A stretch of 64,000 nt of DNA, from positions 1-64,000 of the forward strand of contig JAJSLL010000009.1 in the NCBI GenBank assembly GCA_026127935.1, written 5' to 3'. The stretch's first letter is position 1, and each line of letters opens with the position of its first letter. The translations under genes and the position numbers were made by a program. Of this stretch, positions 9,125 through 18,045 are shown piece after piece. The notes beneath the pieces are model-generated. The model did no database searches and was not told where the DNA came from. It was given only the letters and a program-made list of their open reading frames with translations. The DNA is from Thermoplasmatales archaeon (GTDB lineage Archaea; Thermoplasmatota; Thermoplasmata; Thermoplasmatales; GCA-001856825).

Positions 9125-9909
9125 TGAAAGGACGCGGACTGTCTCCGGGCAAGGCCACTTCAGATGTCGTTGTCTGTAATCAGCTCATTTCGCCTCTCGG
9201 CGAGATCAGTAGGGATGGATTCGTAACCAGCGGACCTTGCGAAAACACAAACATAACTGGAAAGGTGTTGGCGTTCAAGGGGGGACGTGGTTCCACTGTC
9301 GGATCCTACACATTCCTTGAGTTAAAGACGAGAAATATTGCGCCAACTGGACTGATAAATGAGGCTGCGGAACAGATGGTAGTTACCGGGGCAATAATAT
9401 CTGAGATACCAATGGTCGACAGAGTACCTCTAGATGTCTTCTTGAAGGGAGACAGAGTTTCAATGAATGGCTCCACCGGAGATGTTTCTATTCTTAATGT
9501 GAAGGAGAGGAGAGTAGCAACTGTCTATCTCATGCACGACGGAAATCTCCTGTTGCTTAAGAGGTCACAGGATATGCCGTCTTACCCTGGACAACTAAGT
9601 GGCATCTCAGGTTTCATTGAAGAAGGGGAAACTCCTGAACAGACTGGGAAACGAGAGATGCTAGAAGAATGTTCTATAGAAGATGCAAAGCTCAGGAAGA
9701 TTGGAAAAGAGATCTATGTCAGGAACGACGGGAATCTTTACGGTATCACACCGATGATTATGGAGACAAGAACAGCAAAAGTGAAACTGAACGAAGAAAA
9801 CTCCGAATTCCACTGGATCAAACCTGAAGATATACAATCTTACAAAACAGTTCCAAAATTTCAAGAAACTTTTCTCTCTCTTAGGCATGACTGGTACCTA
9901 GATTCCTAG
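9124..9909 (+). CDS. Aconitase X small subunit fused to a Nudix hydrolase domain
   Basis: Residues 1-128 form the DUF126/swivel small subunit of aconitase X, with the conserved GGRGSTVGSY loop at 53-62 supplying the active-site serine. Residues 130-261 are a Nudix domain. Its box starts at G163 (GFIEEGE) and continues as REMLEECSI at 177-185, with the family's G-x5-E-x7-REUxEExGU pattern intact except serine for the last glycine. Small subunits in this family are normally about 130 residues and stand alone, so the fusion is unusual. No stop or frame change separates the domains. What the Nudix part hydrolyses is unknown; a diphosphate linked to isoprenoid precursors is only a guess. Confidence 0.85.
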   Translation: MKGRGLSPGKATSDVVVCNQLISPLGEISRDGFVTSGPCENTNITGKVLAFKGGRGSTVGSYTFLELKTRNIAPTGLINEAAEQMVVTGAIISEIPMVDRVPLDVFLKGDRVSMNGSTGDVSILNVKERRVATVYLMHDGNLLLLKRSQDMPSYPGQLSGISGFIEEGETPEQTGKREMLEECSIEDAKLRKIGKEIYVRNDGNLYGITPMIMETRTAKVKLNEENSEFHWIKPEDIQSYKTVPKFQETFLSLRHDWYLDS

Positions 9910-9988
9910 GATTTCGCACATTCAAAATTCGATGCAAAACGAGACTACCTAAAATACATTATTTATACAGAGAGAAATTAGGGGATTT

Positions 9989-11275
9989 ATGCACGTGAAC
10001 GATGTACTGGATGACAGCCGCGTAGGTACCTTGGTAAACGTTCGAGGCTGGGTCTATAGGTCTAGAGAATCTGGTCAACTCATATTCTTGGTCATCAGAG
10101 ACTCGACAAATATCGTTCAGGTTGTTGTGGAGAAGGGCGCTGTCACTCCGGAAGAATTCGAAATGGCAAAGAAGTCTAACATCGAGACCTCAATCGAAGT
10201 AGAAGGGAAGGTCTCGAAGGAGCAGAAGGCGGTCACAGGCTATGAAATTCATGCGACAAAGGTCAAAGTCTACCAGTTCGCTGAAAATTTTCCGATCACG
10301 AAGGACAAGAGCGACGAGTTTCTGCTCGACATCAGACATCTCTGGCTGAGGAGTAGGGAGATGACTGCCATTATGAAAATGAGGGAAACAGTTCTCGATT
10401 CGATCCGCGATTTCATGAGAGAAAGAGGATACCACGAAGTGCAACCACCCATGTTCGTGGGTGGAATGGTAGAGGGCGGTTCCACCCTCTTCGAGGTTCC
10501 ATACTTTGGTGAGAAGGCTTATCTCACTCAATCCTCGCAGTTCTACTTGGAAGCATTCATGTATTCACTTGAAAGTGTGTACACTATATCCCCCTCATTC
10601 AGAGCAGAGAAGTCTAGGACTAGGAGACACCTCACTGAATACTCACACTATGAAGCAGAAGCTGCTTGGGTTGGAAACCAGCAGATGATGGATCTGGAAG
10701 AGGAAATGATCATAGCCATAGCCCAAAGCCTGCTTTCCTCGAACAAGGGAGAACTCGAAATCGTCAAGAGAGACCTGAAGAAGATCAAGAGCGTTGAAAA
10801 ACCATTCTACAGGTATCGCTACGAAAAGGTAATAGAAATAGGAAGACAGAAAGGTCTCCAGTTGGACGACGTAACCGACTTAGGAGAGAAGGAGGAAAGG
10901 GTTATAACAGAAGATTTTGACAAACCCATTTTCGTCTATAACTTCCCAACAGAGCTTAAACCATTCTACCATAGACCAGACCCAGCAGATCCGTCCCACG
11001 TGATGAACCACGACGTTCTGGCCCCCGAAGGGTATGGGGAAATAATCGGAGGTGGAGAAAGAATATGGAGCAAGGATGAGCTGATCTCAAGGATGAGGAA
11101 CGATAACCTGAATCCTGAAGATTATCAATGGTACGTCGACCTGAGGAGTTTTGGTAGCGTTCCTCATTCTGGTTTTGGACTTGGAGTTGACCGTCTGCTT
11201 ACCTGGCTTGCTGGATTGGATCACATTAACAAGGTCGTCCCATTTCCGAGGACAATAAGACGGCTTAAACCTTAG
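9989..11275 (+). CDS. asnS: Asparaginyl-tRNA synthetase
   Basis: Class IIb synthetase charging tRNA-Asn. An OB-fold anticodon-binding domain (about 1-100) is followed by the catalytic core. Motif 2 is SFRAEKSRTRRHLTEYSHYE near residue 204, and motif 3 is GFGLGVDRLLTW near 395. GGSTLFEVPYFGEKAYLTQS and SVPHSGFG followed by VVPFPRT are characteristic of AsnRS rather than AspRS. 428 residues is normal. A TATA-like ATTATTTATACAG centred about 26 nt upstream supports a leaderless ATG start. Confidence 0.92.
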   Translation: MHVNDVLDDSRVGTLVNVRGWVYRSRESGQLIFLVIRDSTNIVQVVVEKGAVTPEEFEMAKKSNIETSIEVEGKVSKEQKAVTGYEIHATKVKVYQFAENFPITKDKSDEFLLDIRHLWLRSREMTAIMKMRETVLDSIRDFMRERGYHEVQPPMFVGGMVEGGSTLFEVPYFGEKAYLTQSSQFYLEAFMYSLESVYTISPSFRAEKSRTRRHLTEYSHYEAEAAWVGNQQMMDLEEEMIIAIAQSLLSSNKGELEIVKRDLKKIKSVEKPFYRYRYEKVIEIGRQKGLQLDDVTDLGEKEERVITEDFDKPIFVYNFPTELKPFYHRPDPADPSHVMNHDVLAPEGYGEIIGGGERIWSKDELISRMRNDNLNPEDYQWYVDLRSFGSVPHSGFGLGVDRLLTWLAGLDHINKVVPFPRTIRRLKP

Positions 11276-11383
11276 GCTGTAGAGTTGAAGCTTCAACATT
11301 CGGGAACATTACCATCGACTGACCGATCAAAATTAGTCCTGTTGTTCTAATATAATTTTTATTCAACCTATTTATTAGCTTAC

Positions 11384-11632
11384 GTGCGGTGCATTTTTTC
11401 TGACCTAAAAGACGTTTGTCATTTCAAGTACCCGGGATACAAGTGCATACAGGAAGAGTGCGATATCTGGGGCCACCACAATGCGATTGAAAACGAGTGT
11501 GTCTACTTAGATACACATGGTTGCTCAAAACTCAACCTACTCGCTTGCAAAGGTAAGGATAACTGCGTCTTTTTCAGGGAATTTTTTGAATCTCCTGCAG
11601 AAATTCCTAAAGTAGTGGATCGGACAAAATAA
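11384..11632 (+). CDS. Small cysteine-rich protein, unknown function
   Basis: An 82-residue protein with eight cysteines and two adjacent histidines (GHH), spread across the chain and not in clean CxxC pairs. This suggests metal or Fe-S binding, or disulfide structure. The GTG start is placed about 26 nt after an AT-rich TATA-like element (near 11355), consistent with a leaderless gene. It lies on the plus strand between asnS and the NMD3 gene. I do not recognise the family. Confidence 0.6.
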   Translation: MRCIFSDLKDVCHFKYPGYKCIQEECDIWGHHNAIENECVYLDTHGCSKLNLLACKGKDNCVFFREFFESPAEIPKVVDRTK

Positions 11633-11658
11633 TTTTAGTCAAATAGTCATAATCCTTT

Positions 11659-12687
11659 ACGAAGTGCATAGTCTGCGGGAAGGAAGTCGATCGGTCGACT
11701 GTCATATGTGAAGATTGCAAGAAGGGAAGCAGTACCGAAGGGTTTGTCAAATCAATCAAGATCAAGCGGTGTCCGCATTGCGGCTCAGTGTTCTTGGGCG
11801 GATGGTCTGAGAAGTCAATAAAGGAAGATTATGTTATAAATTCGGTTATCGAGTCGGTATTCAATATTAAAGAGCCTTTGTTCGAGGTGAGCGGCGATGA
11901 ATACAACCGAAGAATATCTTACGAAGGAATCTCATCAAAAAACGGAGAGCAAAAGAAGGGGCAGTTTTTCCTTCACACATCCCTGGCCACGTGCCCTGTT
12001 TGCACGAAGAAACTGGGCAATTATCACGAGGCTATCCTTCAGCTCAGGGGAGAGAAAGGTGAACGACAGGATTTCATCCTGAGCTACCTCGTCGATCTAG
12101 TTGACAACGCTAAATCCAAAGACGTATTCCTGACCAAGACGGAACGGATCAAGGAGGGGTATGATCTCTTCCTTTCAGACAAACAGTTTGCAAGGTCCAT
12201 GGCGAGGAAGGCCATAGATCGGTTCGGAGGGTCCTTAAAGGAAACGTCGCACTTGGTGGGCATGAAGAAGGGTACCGAACTTTATAGGATAACCGTATCT
12301 GTTCGCATCCCAAATTTCCAGAAGGGAGATGTGCTTAAAACTGACAAGAACCTCTACCTAGTGGTGTCAATCAAAGCAGATCTGGTGACTCTGATAAACT
12401 TCGCCAGTCGATCGAGGTCAAAAAAGAAACTTGAGGATTTAGAAGATCGTATCGTCTACCGGAACGGTGAAGATATAAAAGAGGCTGAAATTCTGTACAG
12501 AGAGGGAAAGACAGCATACATAATGGATCCCTTCGATTTCAAGGAGAAAGCAGTTGTTGATGCTGATGGATCAGACAGGTTGAAAGTTGTCAAGGTGGAT
12601 GAAGAGCTTTTCGTCGTGCCATCGATACAGGCATCAAAAGTGACCAGTCCGATTCTTGCTTCCGATCGATCCGACAATTCTGATTGA
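11659..12687 (+). CDS. nmd3: NMD3-family ribosome-associated zinc protein, no standard start codon
   Basis: Archaeal NMD3 relates to the eukaryotic 60S export adaptor and binds the large ribosomal subunit. The in-frame region before the first GTG (11788) encodes clear zinc fingers: CIVC, then CEDC, then CPHC; another CPVC follows near residue 110. These are family features, so coding must begin upstream of 11788. The frame is open only from 11653, after TAA at 11650, and contains no ATG, GTG or TTG before the first cysteine. ACG at 11659 is used here as the nominal start because a TATA-like AAAATAATTTTAG is centred about 27 nt upstream. A sequence error is the main alternative. Confidence 0.75.
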   Translation, partial: TKCIVCGKEVDRSTVICEDCKKGSSTEGFVKSIKIKRCPHCGSVFLGGWSEKSIKEDYVINSVIESVFNIKEPLFEVSGDEYNRRISYEGISSKNGEQKKGQFFLHTSLATCPVCTKKLGNYHEAILQLRGEKGERQDFILSYLVDLVDNAKSKDVFLTKTERIKEGYDLFLSDKQFARSMARKAIDRFGGSLKETSHLVGMKKGTELYRITVSVRIPNFQKGDVLKTDKNLYLVVSIKADLVTLINFASRSRSKKKLEDLEDRIVYRNGEDIKEAEILYREGKTAYIMDPFDFKEKAVVDADGSDRLKVVKVDEELFVVPSIQASKVTSPILASDRSDNSD

Positions 12688-12721
12688 AGAGAATTAAATT
12701 TCAATTACAAGTTCTAATCTA

Positions 12722-13231
12722 ATGGGCACACAAAGCGTTGCCATCACCTCTACAAAGATGGGCTTCGTGAACATCATAATAGCTCTTGTAGTTTTGTGGA
12801 TAGTTACTTCTGTTCCTCTTTATCTTACGTCCAAGGTAATAATTCAAAATCGGTTCCGTTTCTGGTACGCTATTGGTGGGACATTTATTGGGACCATCGT
12901 TTTCTTTTGTTAGGATCTCTGTTCGATCTTATATTCCCAATTCTTGGTCTCTTCTTCGGGTTCATTGGGGTTCTGCTAGGTTCTAATGGGTGTATATCAG
13001 ATCGATCTTGGGCGAGCATTCCTGCTCGCCTTTGTCACTTTCATTGTGTACATCATCCTATCCTTTCTGTTGGCGCTCCTCGGAGTTTCATTGGCTTTCA
13101 TTCAATTTCTCCTGCTCTTATTGTGGCTGGTGAATCACGGAGCAACTTTTTCTATACTTATCTTGAGTTCGAGCCCAGATATATCCCAAACCTTGTCCGA
13201 TCCTCCAACCGATGATTTTTCCTCTGCCTGA
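12722..13231 (+). pseudogene. Small integral membrane protein gene interrupted by two frame changes
   Basis: Hydrophobic coding continues across three pieces: residues from 12722 (VNIIIALVVLWIVTSVPLYL) to about 12905, then LLGSLFDLIFPILGLFFGF in the next frame to about 12980, then back to the first frame (LLAFVTFIVYIILSFLLALL). One missing base near the T-run at 12900 and one extra base near 12960-12985 would explain it. Joined, it reads as a protein of about 110-165 residues with four or five membrane helices. The 3' end overlaps the end of ileS. Either a recent pseudogene or sequencing error. Function unknown. Confidence 0.55.
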
Positions 13232-16185
13232 GTGCTTGAAAGTATGTATTCTTTGAAAGACGAAAACGCCTCCATCAGAGATTCATCTCCCTCGATCCGC
13301 AGATAGATTCTGTCAGTATAATCCATATTCGCGTCCTTTCGCATGCTCTGAATTCTTCTCACCATCTCCCGGGCCAACCCTTCAAGATATAGCTTCTTGT
13401 CGAACTCCTTGTTTATCAGTATCCTGAGGTCTGAAGTATCGTCGGATACAAATCTCTCGTCAAGGTGTTCCTTGGTGTCGACGTTCTCATTAGTTATGGT
13501 CTTACCCAGCACAGTGACTCTTCCGGATTTCTTGAATTCTAGCTGGTTTTCACTCCTTCCGAATTCCGCTTCTGCAGCGGCTAGATCCTTTCCGAAGATT
13601 CTGCCGGTGGATTTCTTGTCCAGAAGGTGTTCCTGTCTTAGATAGGATTTCAGATCGGCTGCAAATATGTCCTTCGTGTTCAGTTCCTTCTTAATCAGGC
13701 CGCTGAACTTTTTCATCACCCTTCCATACTTAGGATCAGTCACAACGATCTCTTTGACGGGTCTTCTCAAGATCAGACCATTCTTCTGTCTTATTCTCCT
13801 GCCTGATTCTACTATTTCTTTTACCAGATTCATTTCTTCTATTACCGAACTATCAAATTCTTCTTCCGCAGGGAATTCAGAAAGGTGAACTGACTTAGCA
13901 CCATTCAATTTCATGAAAAGATATTCCGAGAAAAATGGAGTGAATGGTGCAAGCATTTTTGTAATGCTGTTCAGTGTCTCATAGGCAACAAAGTAAGATG
14001 ACTTCTTAGCATCTGTAACATCCTTACTCCAGAAAGTATCTCTGGAAAGTCTCAAATACCATTGTGATAAATCCAGCACAAGATCCTTTATGTCGTCCAG
14101 TGCAAGATGTGGATCATATTCGTCCATATGCTTTGTTACTGATGATATGCATTCCTTGGTCCTGTTGAGCATCCACTTGTCGAGGTCCGAAACTAATTTC
14201 TCCTTCTTTGGGCGCCAATTGTCCAATCTTGCATTGGTGGAGAACAATAGATAAGAATTATAAATTGTTCCTAGCAATTTCCTGGAAAACTCAACTGAAA
14301 CCTCTTCCGAGAATCTCTTTGGCTTCCACGGAGGACCTTGGAAAAAGAACAGTCTGAGTGAGTCTGTTCCTATTCTGTCCATTATCTGGAGGGGATCCAC
14401 TTGATCTCCTCTGGATTTACTCATCTTTTCTCCCTTGGAGTTCAGAACGAATTCCATCACCACGACATTCTTGTAGGCATTCCTGTCAAAGAGCAAGGAA
14501 GATATCACATGGAGTGCATAGAACCAGCCCCTCGTCTGATCCATCGCCTCAGTTATGAAATCAACTGGACTGTTCTCGTTGAATAATTCCTGATTTTCAA
14601 ATGGGTAGTGATATTGTGCAAAGAAGGCAGAACCTGAATCAAACCATGTATCGATCGGGTACGGTTCGCGTATCATTTCTGAATCGCACTCTTGACACTT
14701 TACCTTCACTTCATCAACTTTTGGCCTGTGAAGTTCAAAATTTTCTGGTACGTATGTAGAGTTGTCCAGCAACTCCTTCTTGCTTCCTGGCACGAAGACG
14801 TGATTGTTCTTGCACGTCCATACAGGAAGGGGTGTTCCCCAAAACCTGTTCCTCGACAAAGCCCAATCCTTCCCCTCGTCCAGGAAATTTCCGAACCTTC
14901 CGTCTCGTATGTAATCTGGCTTCCAATTCACCCTCTGATTGTATTCTACAACCTTTTCCTTGACCATTGATACTCCGATGAACCAGGATTCAACTGGATA
15001 GAATATCAGGCGAGTGTCACATCTCCAACAGAAAGGGTAGGAGTGAGATGTCTTTTCCGTCTTGATCATCTGGCCCCTCTCATTGAGATATTCGATGATT
15101 CTATCACTTGCAGTCTGCACATCAAGCCCTTTCCAGGGAGATTCCAGAGATATCTTTCCTGCCTCGTCGACGGTGACATAAAGCTCTCCCTTTTCCTTCT
15201 TCAAAACTGCATAGTCGTCCGCACCAAAAGCAGGCGCCTGATGCACTATTCCTGAACCATCTTCCTTTGTGACGAAATCGCCCGCCACTACATACAGTCC
15301 AGTATTGACCCTGAGTATAGGAATCAGTTGTTCGTACTTTGTTCCTACGAAAAAAGATCCAGGTTTGCTGTCAAGAATTTCGTATTTCTTTAATACTATC
15401 TTGGCTCTCTCTTCTACCACCCAGATTTTTTCCCCCTTATAGTTGACCAATAAATAATTGAAATTTGGGTTAACTGCGAGATACTCGTTTGCGGGAAGAG
15501 TCCATGGAGTTGTGGTCCAGACTAGGAAATATTCATCCTTTCCCGTTATCTTGAATTTTACGTATATCGAGAAGTCATCGACTTCCTTGTAGCCTTGAGA
15601 TACCTCGTGCGCGCTGAGAGTGGTTCCACACCTGGGACAATAAGGAGATATCCTGAAGTCCTTGAACAGTAGGCCCTTCTTGTATAGTTCCTTAAGCGCC
15701 CACCATTCGCTCTCAATGTACTCATCCTTCATGGTTATGTAGGCCCTGTCGTAATCGACCCAGAAACCCAATCTCTTGGATGCTTCTGCCCATATCTTGA
15801 CGTACTCGAATACACTCTCCTTACAGAGAGCGTTGAACTTTGAAACTCCCAGTTTTTCTATCTCCGCCTTGTTCTTAATGCCCAGTTTCTTCTCCACCTC
15901 AATCTCAACCGGCAACCCGTGGCAGTCCCATCCTGCAATACGGGGATCGATGTAGAATCCCTTCATTGTCTTGTATCTGAGGAACAGATCTTTCATCGCC
16001 CTTGTCTCTGCGTGTCCTATGTGGGGTGGACCATTTGCGGTTGGAGGCCCCTCGACAAACGAAAACCTTCGCTTCCCTCTATTAACTGCGAAGGACAGCT
16101 GCATGATGTTTTCTCTTTCCCAATATTCAGATACTTCTTTCTCTATCTGCAGCGAGTCGAAGTATTGAGGAAGTTCGTCCAACAT
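13135..16185 (-). CDS. ileS: Isoleucyl-tRNA synthetase
   Basis: Class Ia synthetase charging tRNA-Ile. HIGH motif in GPPHIGHAETR near residue 55 and KMSKS in GEKMSKSRGDQ near residue 595. The editing domain lies between them, with the WTTTPWTLPAN segment near 225. A zinc pair, CPRC, occurs near residue 180 and further CxxC pairs near 430-490. About 1016 residues fits the archaeal/eukaryotic type. The start at 16185 is chosen because an AT-rich TATA-like element (about 16211-16219) lies at the leaderless distance; an ATG at 16203 is also possible. Confidence 0.95.
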   Translation of the reverse strand: MLDELPQYFDSLQIEKEVSEYWERENIMQLSFAVNRGKRRFSFVEGPPTANGPPHIGHAETRAMKDLFLRYKTMKGFYIDPRIAGWDCHGLPVEIEVEKKLGIKNKAEIEKLGVSKFNALCKESVFEYVKIWAEASKRLGFWVDYDRAYITMKDEYIESEWWALKELYKKGLLFKDFRISPYCPRCGTTLSAHEVSQGYKEVDDFSIYVKFKITGKDEYFLVWTTTPWTLPANEYLAVNPNFNYLLVNYKGEKIWVVEERAKIVLKKYEILDSKPGSFFVGTKYEQLIPILRVNTGLYVVAGDFVTKEDGSGIVHQAPAFGADDYAVLKKEKGELYVTVDEAGKISLESPWKGLDVQTASDRIIEYLNERGQMIKTEKTSHSYPFCWRCDTRLIFYPVESWFIGVSMVKEKVVEYNQRVNWKPDYIRDGRFGNFLDEGKDWALSRNRFWGTPLPVWTCKNNHVFVPGSKKELLDNSTYVPENFELHRPKVDEVKVKCQECDSEMIREPYPIDTWFDSGSAFFAQYHYPFENQELFNENSPVDFITEAMDQTRGWFYALHVISSLLFDRNAYKNVVVMEFVLNSKGEKMSKSRGDQVDPLQIMDRIGTDSLRLFFFQGPPWKPKRFSEEVSVEFSRKLLGTIYNSYLLFSTNARLDNWRPKKEKLVSDLDKWMLNRTKECISSVTKHMDEYDPHLALDDIKDLVLDLSQWYLRLSRDTFWSKDVTDAKKSSYFVAYETLNSITKMLAPFTPFFSEYLFMKLNGAKSVHLSEFPAEEEFDSSVIEEMNLVKEIVESGRRIRQKNGLILRRPVKEIVVTDPKYGRVMKKFSGLIKKELNTKDIFAADLKSYLRQEHLLDKKSTGRIFGKDLAAAEAEFGRSENQLEFKKSGRVTVLGKTITNENVDTKEHLDERFVSDDTSDLRILINKEFDKKLYLEGLAREMVRRIQSMRKDANMDYTDRIYLRIEGDESLMEAFSSFKEYILSSTQAEEKSSVGGSDKVWDISGLELKISIEKVAP

Positions 16186-16701
16186 AAGCAACTTTATGTG
16201 CATCAGATTGATAATTTTTGTCCATAGTTTTCGATTCTCTATACAATCTTGGACCGACAATGAATATGATCTCGTTTCTAATCCTGAATCACTGTTTCAT
16301 TTTCATGGTAGTCACCTTTGCAGTAAGTGGAATCGGTTCAGCTGTAGCATTCTCAAAACTCCTGGCTTACATATCAAAGAGTTCGTCAGCAGCCCAGGCG
16401 GGTTCTATTATGAACTGTTCTTCGGGCTTGGTTTCATTTAAGGAAGTCTTGGAGGGGGGCCTGCTGTTCCAATACTTTGGCTTTTCTGGCTCCAATAATC
16501 ATATTCGAACCTTCCCTGGTATATGGAATAGTGCTTCCCGGAATATCCAAACGAGGTTCGCCCACACCGGTTTGATGGATCAATTCCCATTGATTTTTTC
16601 GTGACCCATATCAAGCAAAAAATTTAGTCATAAGATTCACCAGTTGCTTTAGGAAAATTTGCTCCTTTGTATATATGAAGCAATGAGCCAGAGTATCGAG
16701 G

Positions 16702-16723
16702 AGGTCAAATTCCATCTTGACCT
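16702..16723. other. Perfect 7-bp hairpin downstream of a TATA-like element
   Basis: AGGTCAA (16702-16708) and TTGACCT (16717-16723) form a stem with an 8-nt loop. A TATA-like TGTATATAT lies about 27 nt upstream, so a short RNA starting near 16700 is conceivable. A 17-codon ORF spans it. It could also be an operator for the following operon. Confidence 0.3.
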
Positions 16724-16768
16724 TTCGGCACGCTGACTATGTCGTATCTGGTCTCCAATGAATAAACG

Positions 16769-16778
16769 CTTAAATACG
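16769..16778 (+). promoter_or_regulatory. TATA element of the L44e-S27e-aIF2a operon
   Basis: GCTTAAATAC is the best TATA-like sequence ahead of L44e. A start near 16799 would give a short leader containing GGTGG at 16804-16808, suitably spaced before the TTG start at 16814. Confidence 0.5.
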
Positions 16779-16813
16779 CAGTCCAAATTCAGCTTGCAAC
16801 ATCGGTGGTATAA

Positions 16814-17101
16814 TTGAAGTTACCTAGAAAGATTATGAGATATTGCCCTCATTGTAAGAAACATACTCAGCAGGAAGTCGAGAGAGTAAAGAAAAAGAAA
16901 GCTAGTGAGCTGAGAAAGGGACAGAGGCGCTTCAGAAGGGTTACCTCGGGTTATGGAGGTTTCCCCAGGCCAGTCTACGAGGGAAGGGAGAAACCGACCA
17001 AGAGAATCAATATCAGATACAGATGTCTGGAATGCAAGAAGGCCTACCATTCTCCCACCTGGAGAGCAAAGAAGTTCGAACTAGCGGAGGTTGAAGCCTA
17101 A
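16814..17101 (+). CDS. rpl44e: 50S ribosomal protein L44e
   Basis: Zinc-binding large-subunit protein near the E site, found in archaea and eukaryotes. Residues 1-20 (KLPRKIMRYCPHCKKHTQ) and the later CLECKK pair give the two CxxC halves of its zinc site; length 95 is typical. The TTG start is supported by GGTGG six bases upstream and by alignment of the usual N-terminus. First gene of a five-gene translation operon, with its stop directly before the S27e start. Confidence 0.95.
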   Translation: MKLPRKIMRYCPHCKKHTQQEVERVKKKKASELRKGQRRFRRVTSGYGGFPRPVYEGREKPTKRINIRYRCLECKKAYHSPTWRAKKFELAEVEA

Positions 17102-17290
17102 GTGCCAACAATGATCAAGGGGATGGACAAGTCTTTTATCAAGATAAAATGCCCGGACTGCGGCACAGAGACCCTCACGTATGCAAGAGGTTCGACAGAG
17201 GTCAAGTGTCAGGTCTGCAACACAGTACTCGCGAAACCAACTGGCGGAAAGTACGAAGTGAATGGACAGATAGTTGGAGAATTTAAATGA
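17102..17290 (+). CDS. rps27e: 30S ribosomal protein S27e
   Basis: Small zinc-ribbon ribosomal protein of 62 residues. CPDCGTET and CQVCNTVLAKPTGG are the two zinc knuckles and the conserved C-terminal loop. GTG 17102 follows the L44e stop directly; an ATG nine bases later is an alternative start. The end overlaps the aIF2-alpha start by four bases, so the genes are coupled. Confidence 0.95.
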   Translation: MPTMIKGMDKSFIKIKCPDCGTETLTYARGSTEVKCQVCNTVLAKPTGGKYEVNGQIVGEFK

Positions 17291-18045
17291 AGAAGAGCGA
17301 TCCGGAGATTGGAGATCTCGCCGTTTGCACGGTTAAGGAAGTGCGCGATTTTGGAGTGATATGCAGTCTGGATGAATTCTCTGGAAAGGAGGGTTTCATT
17401 CACATCACGGAGATCTCGTCTGGCTGGATCAAATACATAAGGGATTACGTTAGAGAGGGAAAGAGGGTAGTCTGCAAAGTCTTGGATGCGAACCCTTCCA
17501 GGGGAAGGTTTGATCTCTCACTTAGGAGGGTAAACGACCATCAAAAGAGAGAAAAACTCAAAGAGTGGAAGAACGAGCAGAGGGCAGAGAAGATACTAGC
17601 AAATCTTTCAACCCAGTACCCTGGAAAATTGGACAAATCCGTCGCAGTAGAGGAGATGGAGGAAAAGTTCGGATCGCTTGCATATGCCTTGGACGTTGCT
17701 GCGGTTGAGCCAGAGCAGTTCTCGGCGGACCTGAAAAACAAGGAGTGGGCCACCGTCATAATAGACTATGCAAAGGAAAATCTGAAACCACCTGTGGCAG
17801 AAGTACGAGGAATTTTGAGATTGAAAGATAATTCTGGAAATGGTATAGAAGTCATTAAGAACGCGTTGAAAGCTGGGGAGAGAGAGGGTATTGAGATTAC
17901 CTATCTCGGAGCACCCCAGTACAGGATCATTTCTCGCGCTGAAGATGCGAAGATTGCGGAAGAGAACATGAAGAAGAGTGGCGAAGACATAATATCCTAT
18001 TTCAAGAAGCACGGTGGGATAGGCGAGGGACCAGTGAAAGAGTGA
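17287..18045 (+). CDS. eif2a: Translation initiation factor aIF2 alpha subunit
   Basis: Alpha subunit of the heterotrimeric factor that carries initiator Met-tRNA to the small subunit. Residues 8-80 form an S1/OB domain (VKEVRDFGVICSLDEF, GFIHITEIS, RGRFDLSLRRV), followed by a helical domain and a C-terminal alpha/beta domain. 252 residues is close to the family norm. Overlaps S27e upstream and Nop10 downstream (GTGA). Confidence 0.95.
   Translation: MKKSDPEIGDLAVCTVKEVRDFGVICSLDEFSGKEGFIHITEISSGWIKYIRDYVREGKRVVCKVLDANPSRGRFDLSLRRVNDHQKREKLKEWKNEQRAEKILANLSTQYPGKLDKSVAVEEMEEKFGSLAYALDVAAVEPEQFSADLKNKEWATVIIDYAKENLKPPVAEVRGILRLKDNSGNGIEVIKNALKAGEREGIEITYLGAPQYRIISRAEDAKIAEENMKKSGEDIISYFKKHGGIGEGPVKE

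Larger units (their letters stand above)
16204..16813. other. Intergenic region with degenerate hydrophobic reading frames
   Basis: Between ileS and the L44e operon, the plus strand from 16261 to 16590 shows hydrophobic stretches in different frames (for example FIFMVVTFAVSGIGSA near 16300 and FLAPIIIFEPSLVYGIVLPG near 16490), each broken by stops. This looks like a decayed membrane-protein gene but could be chance. The part 16605-16813 holds a TATA-like TGTATATAT at 16669-16677, a hairpin, and the promoter of the L44e operon. Confidence 0.35.

Noticed and set aside
16218-16604. 128-codon frame on the plus strand near ileS
   Set aside because: Begins inside ileS antisense and mixes hydrophobic and random sequence; treated as possible gene debris, not a gene.
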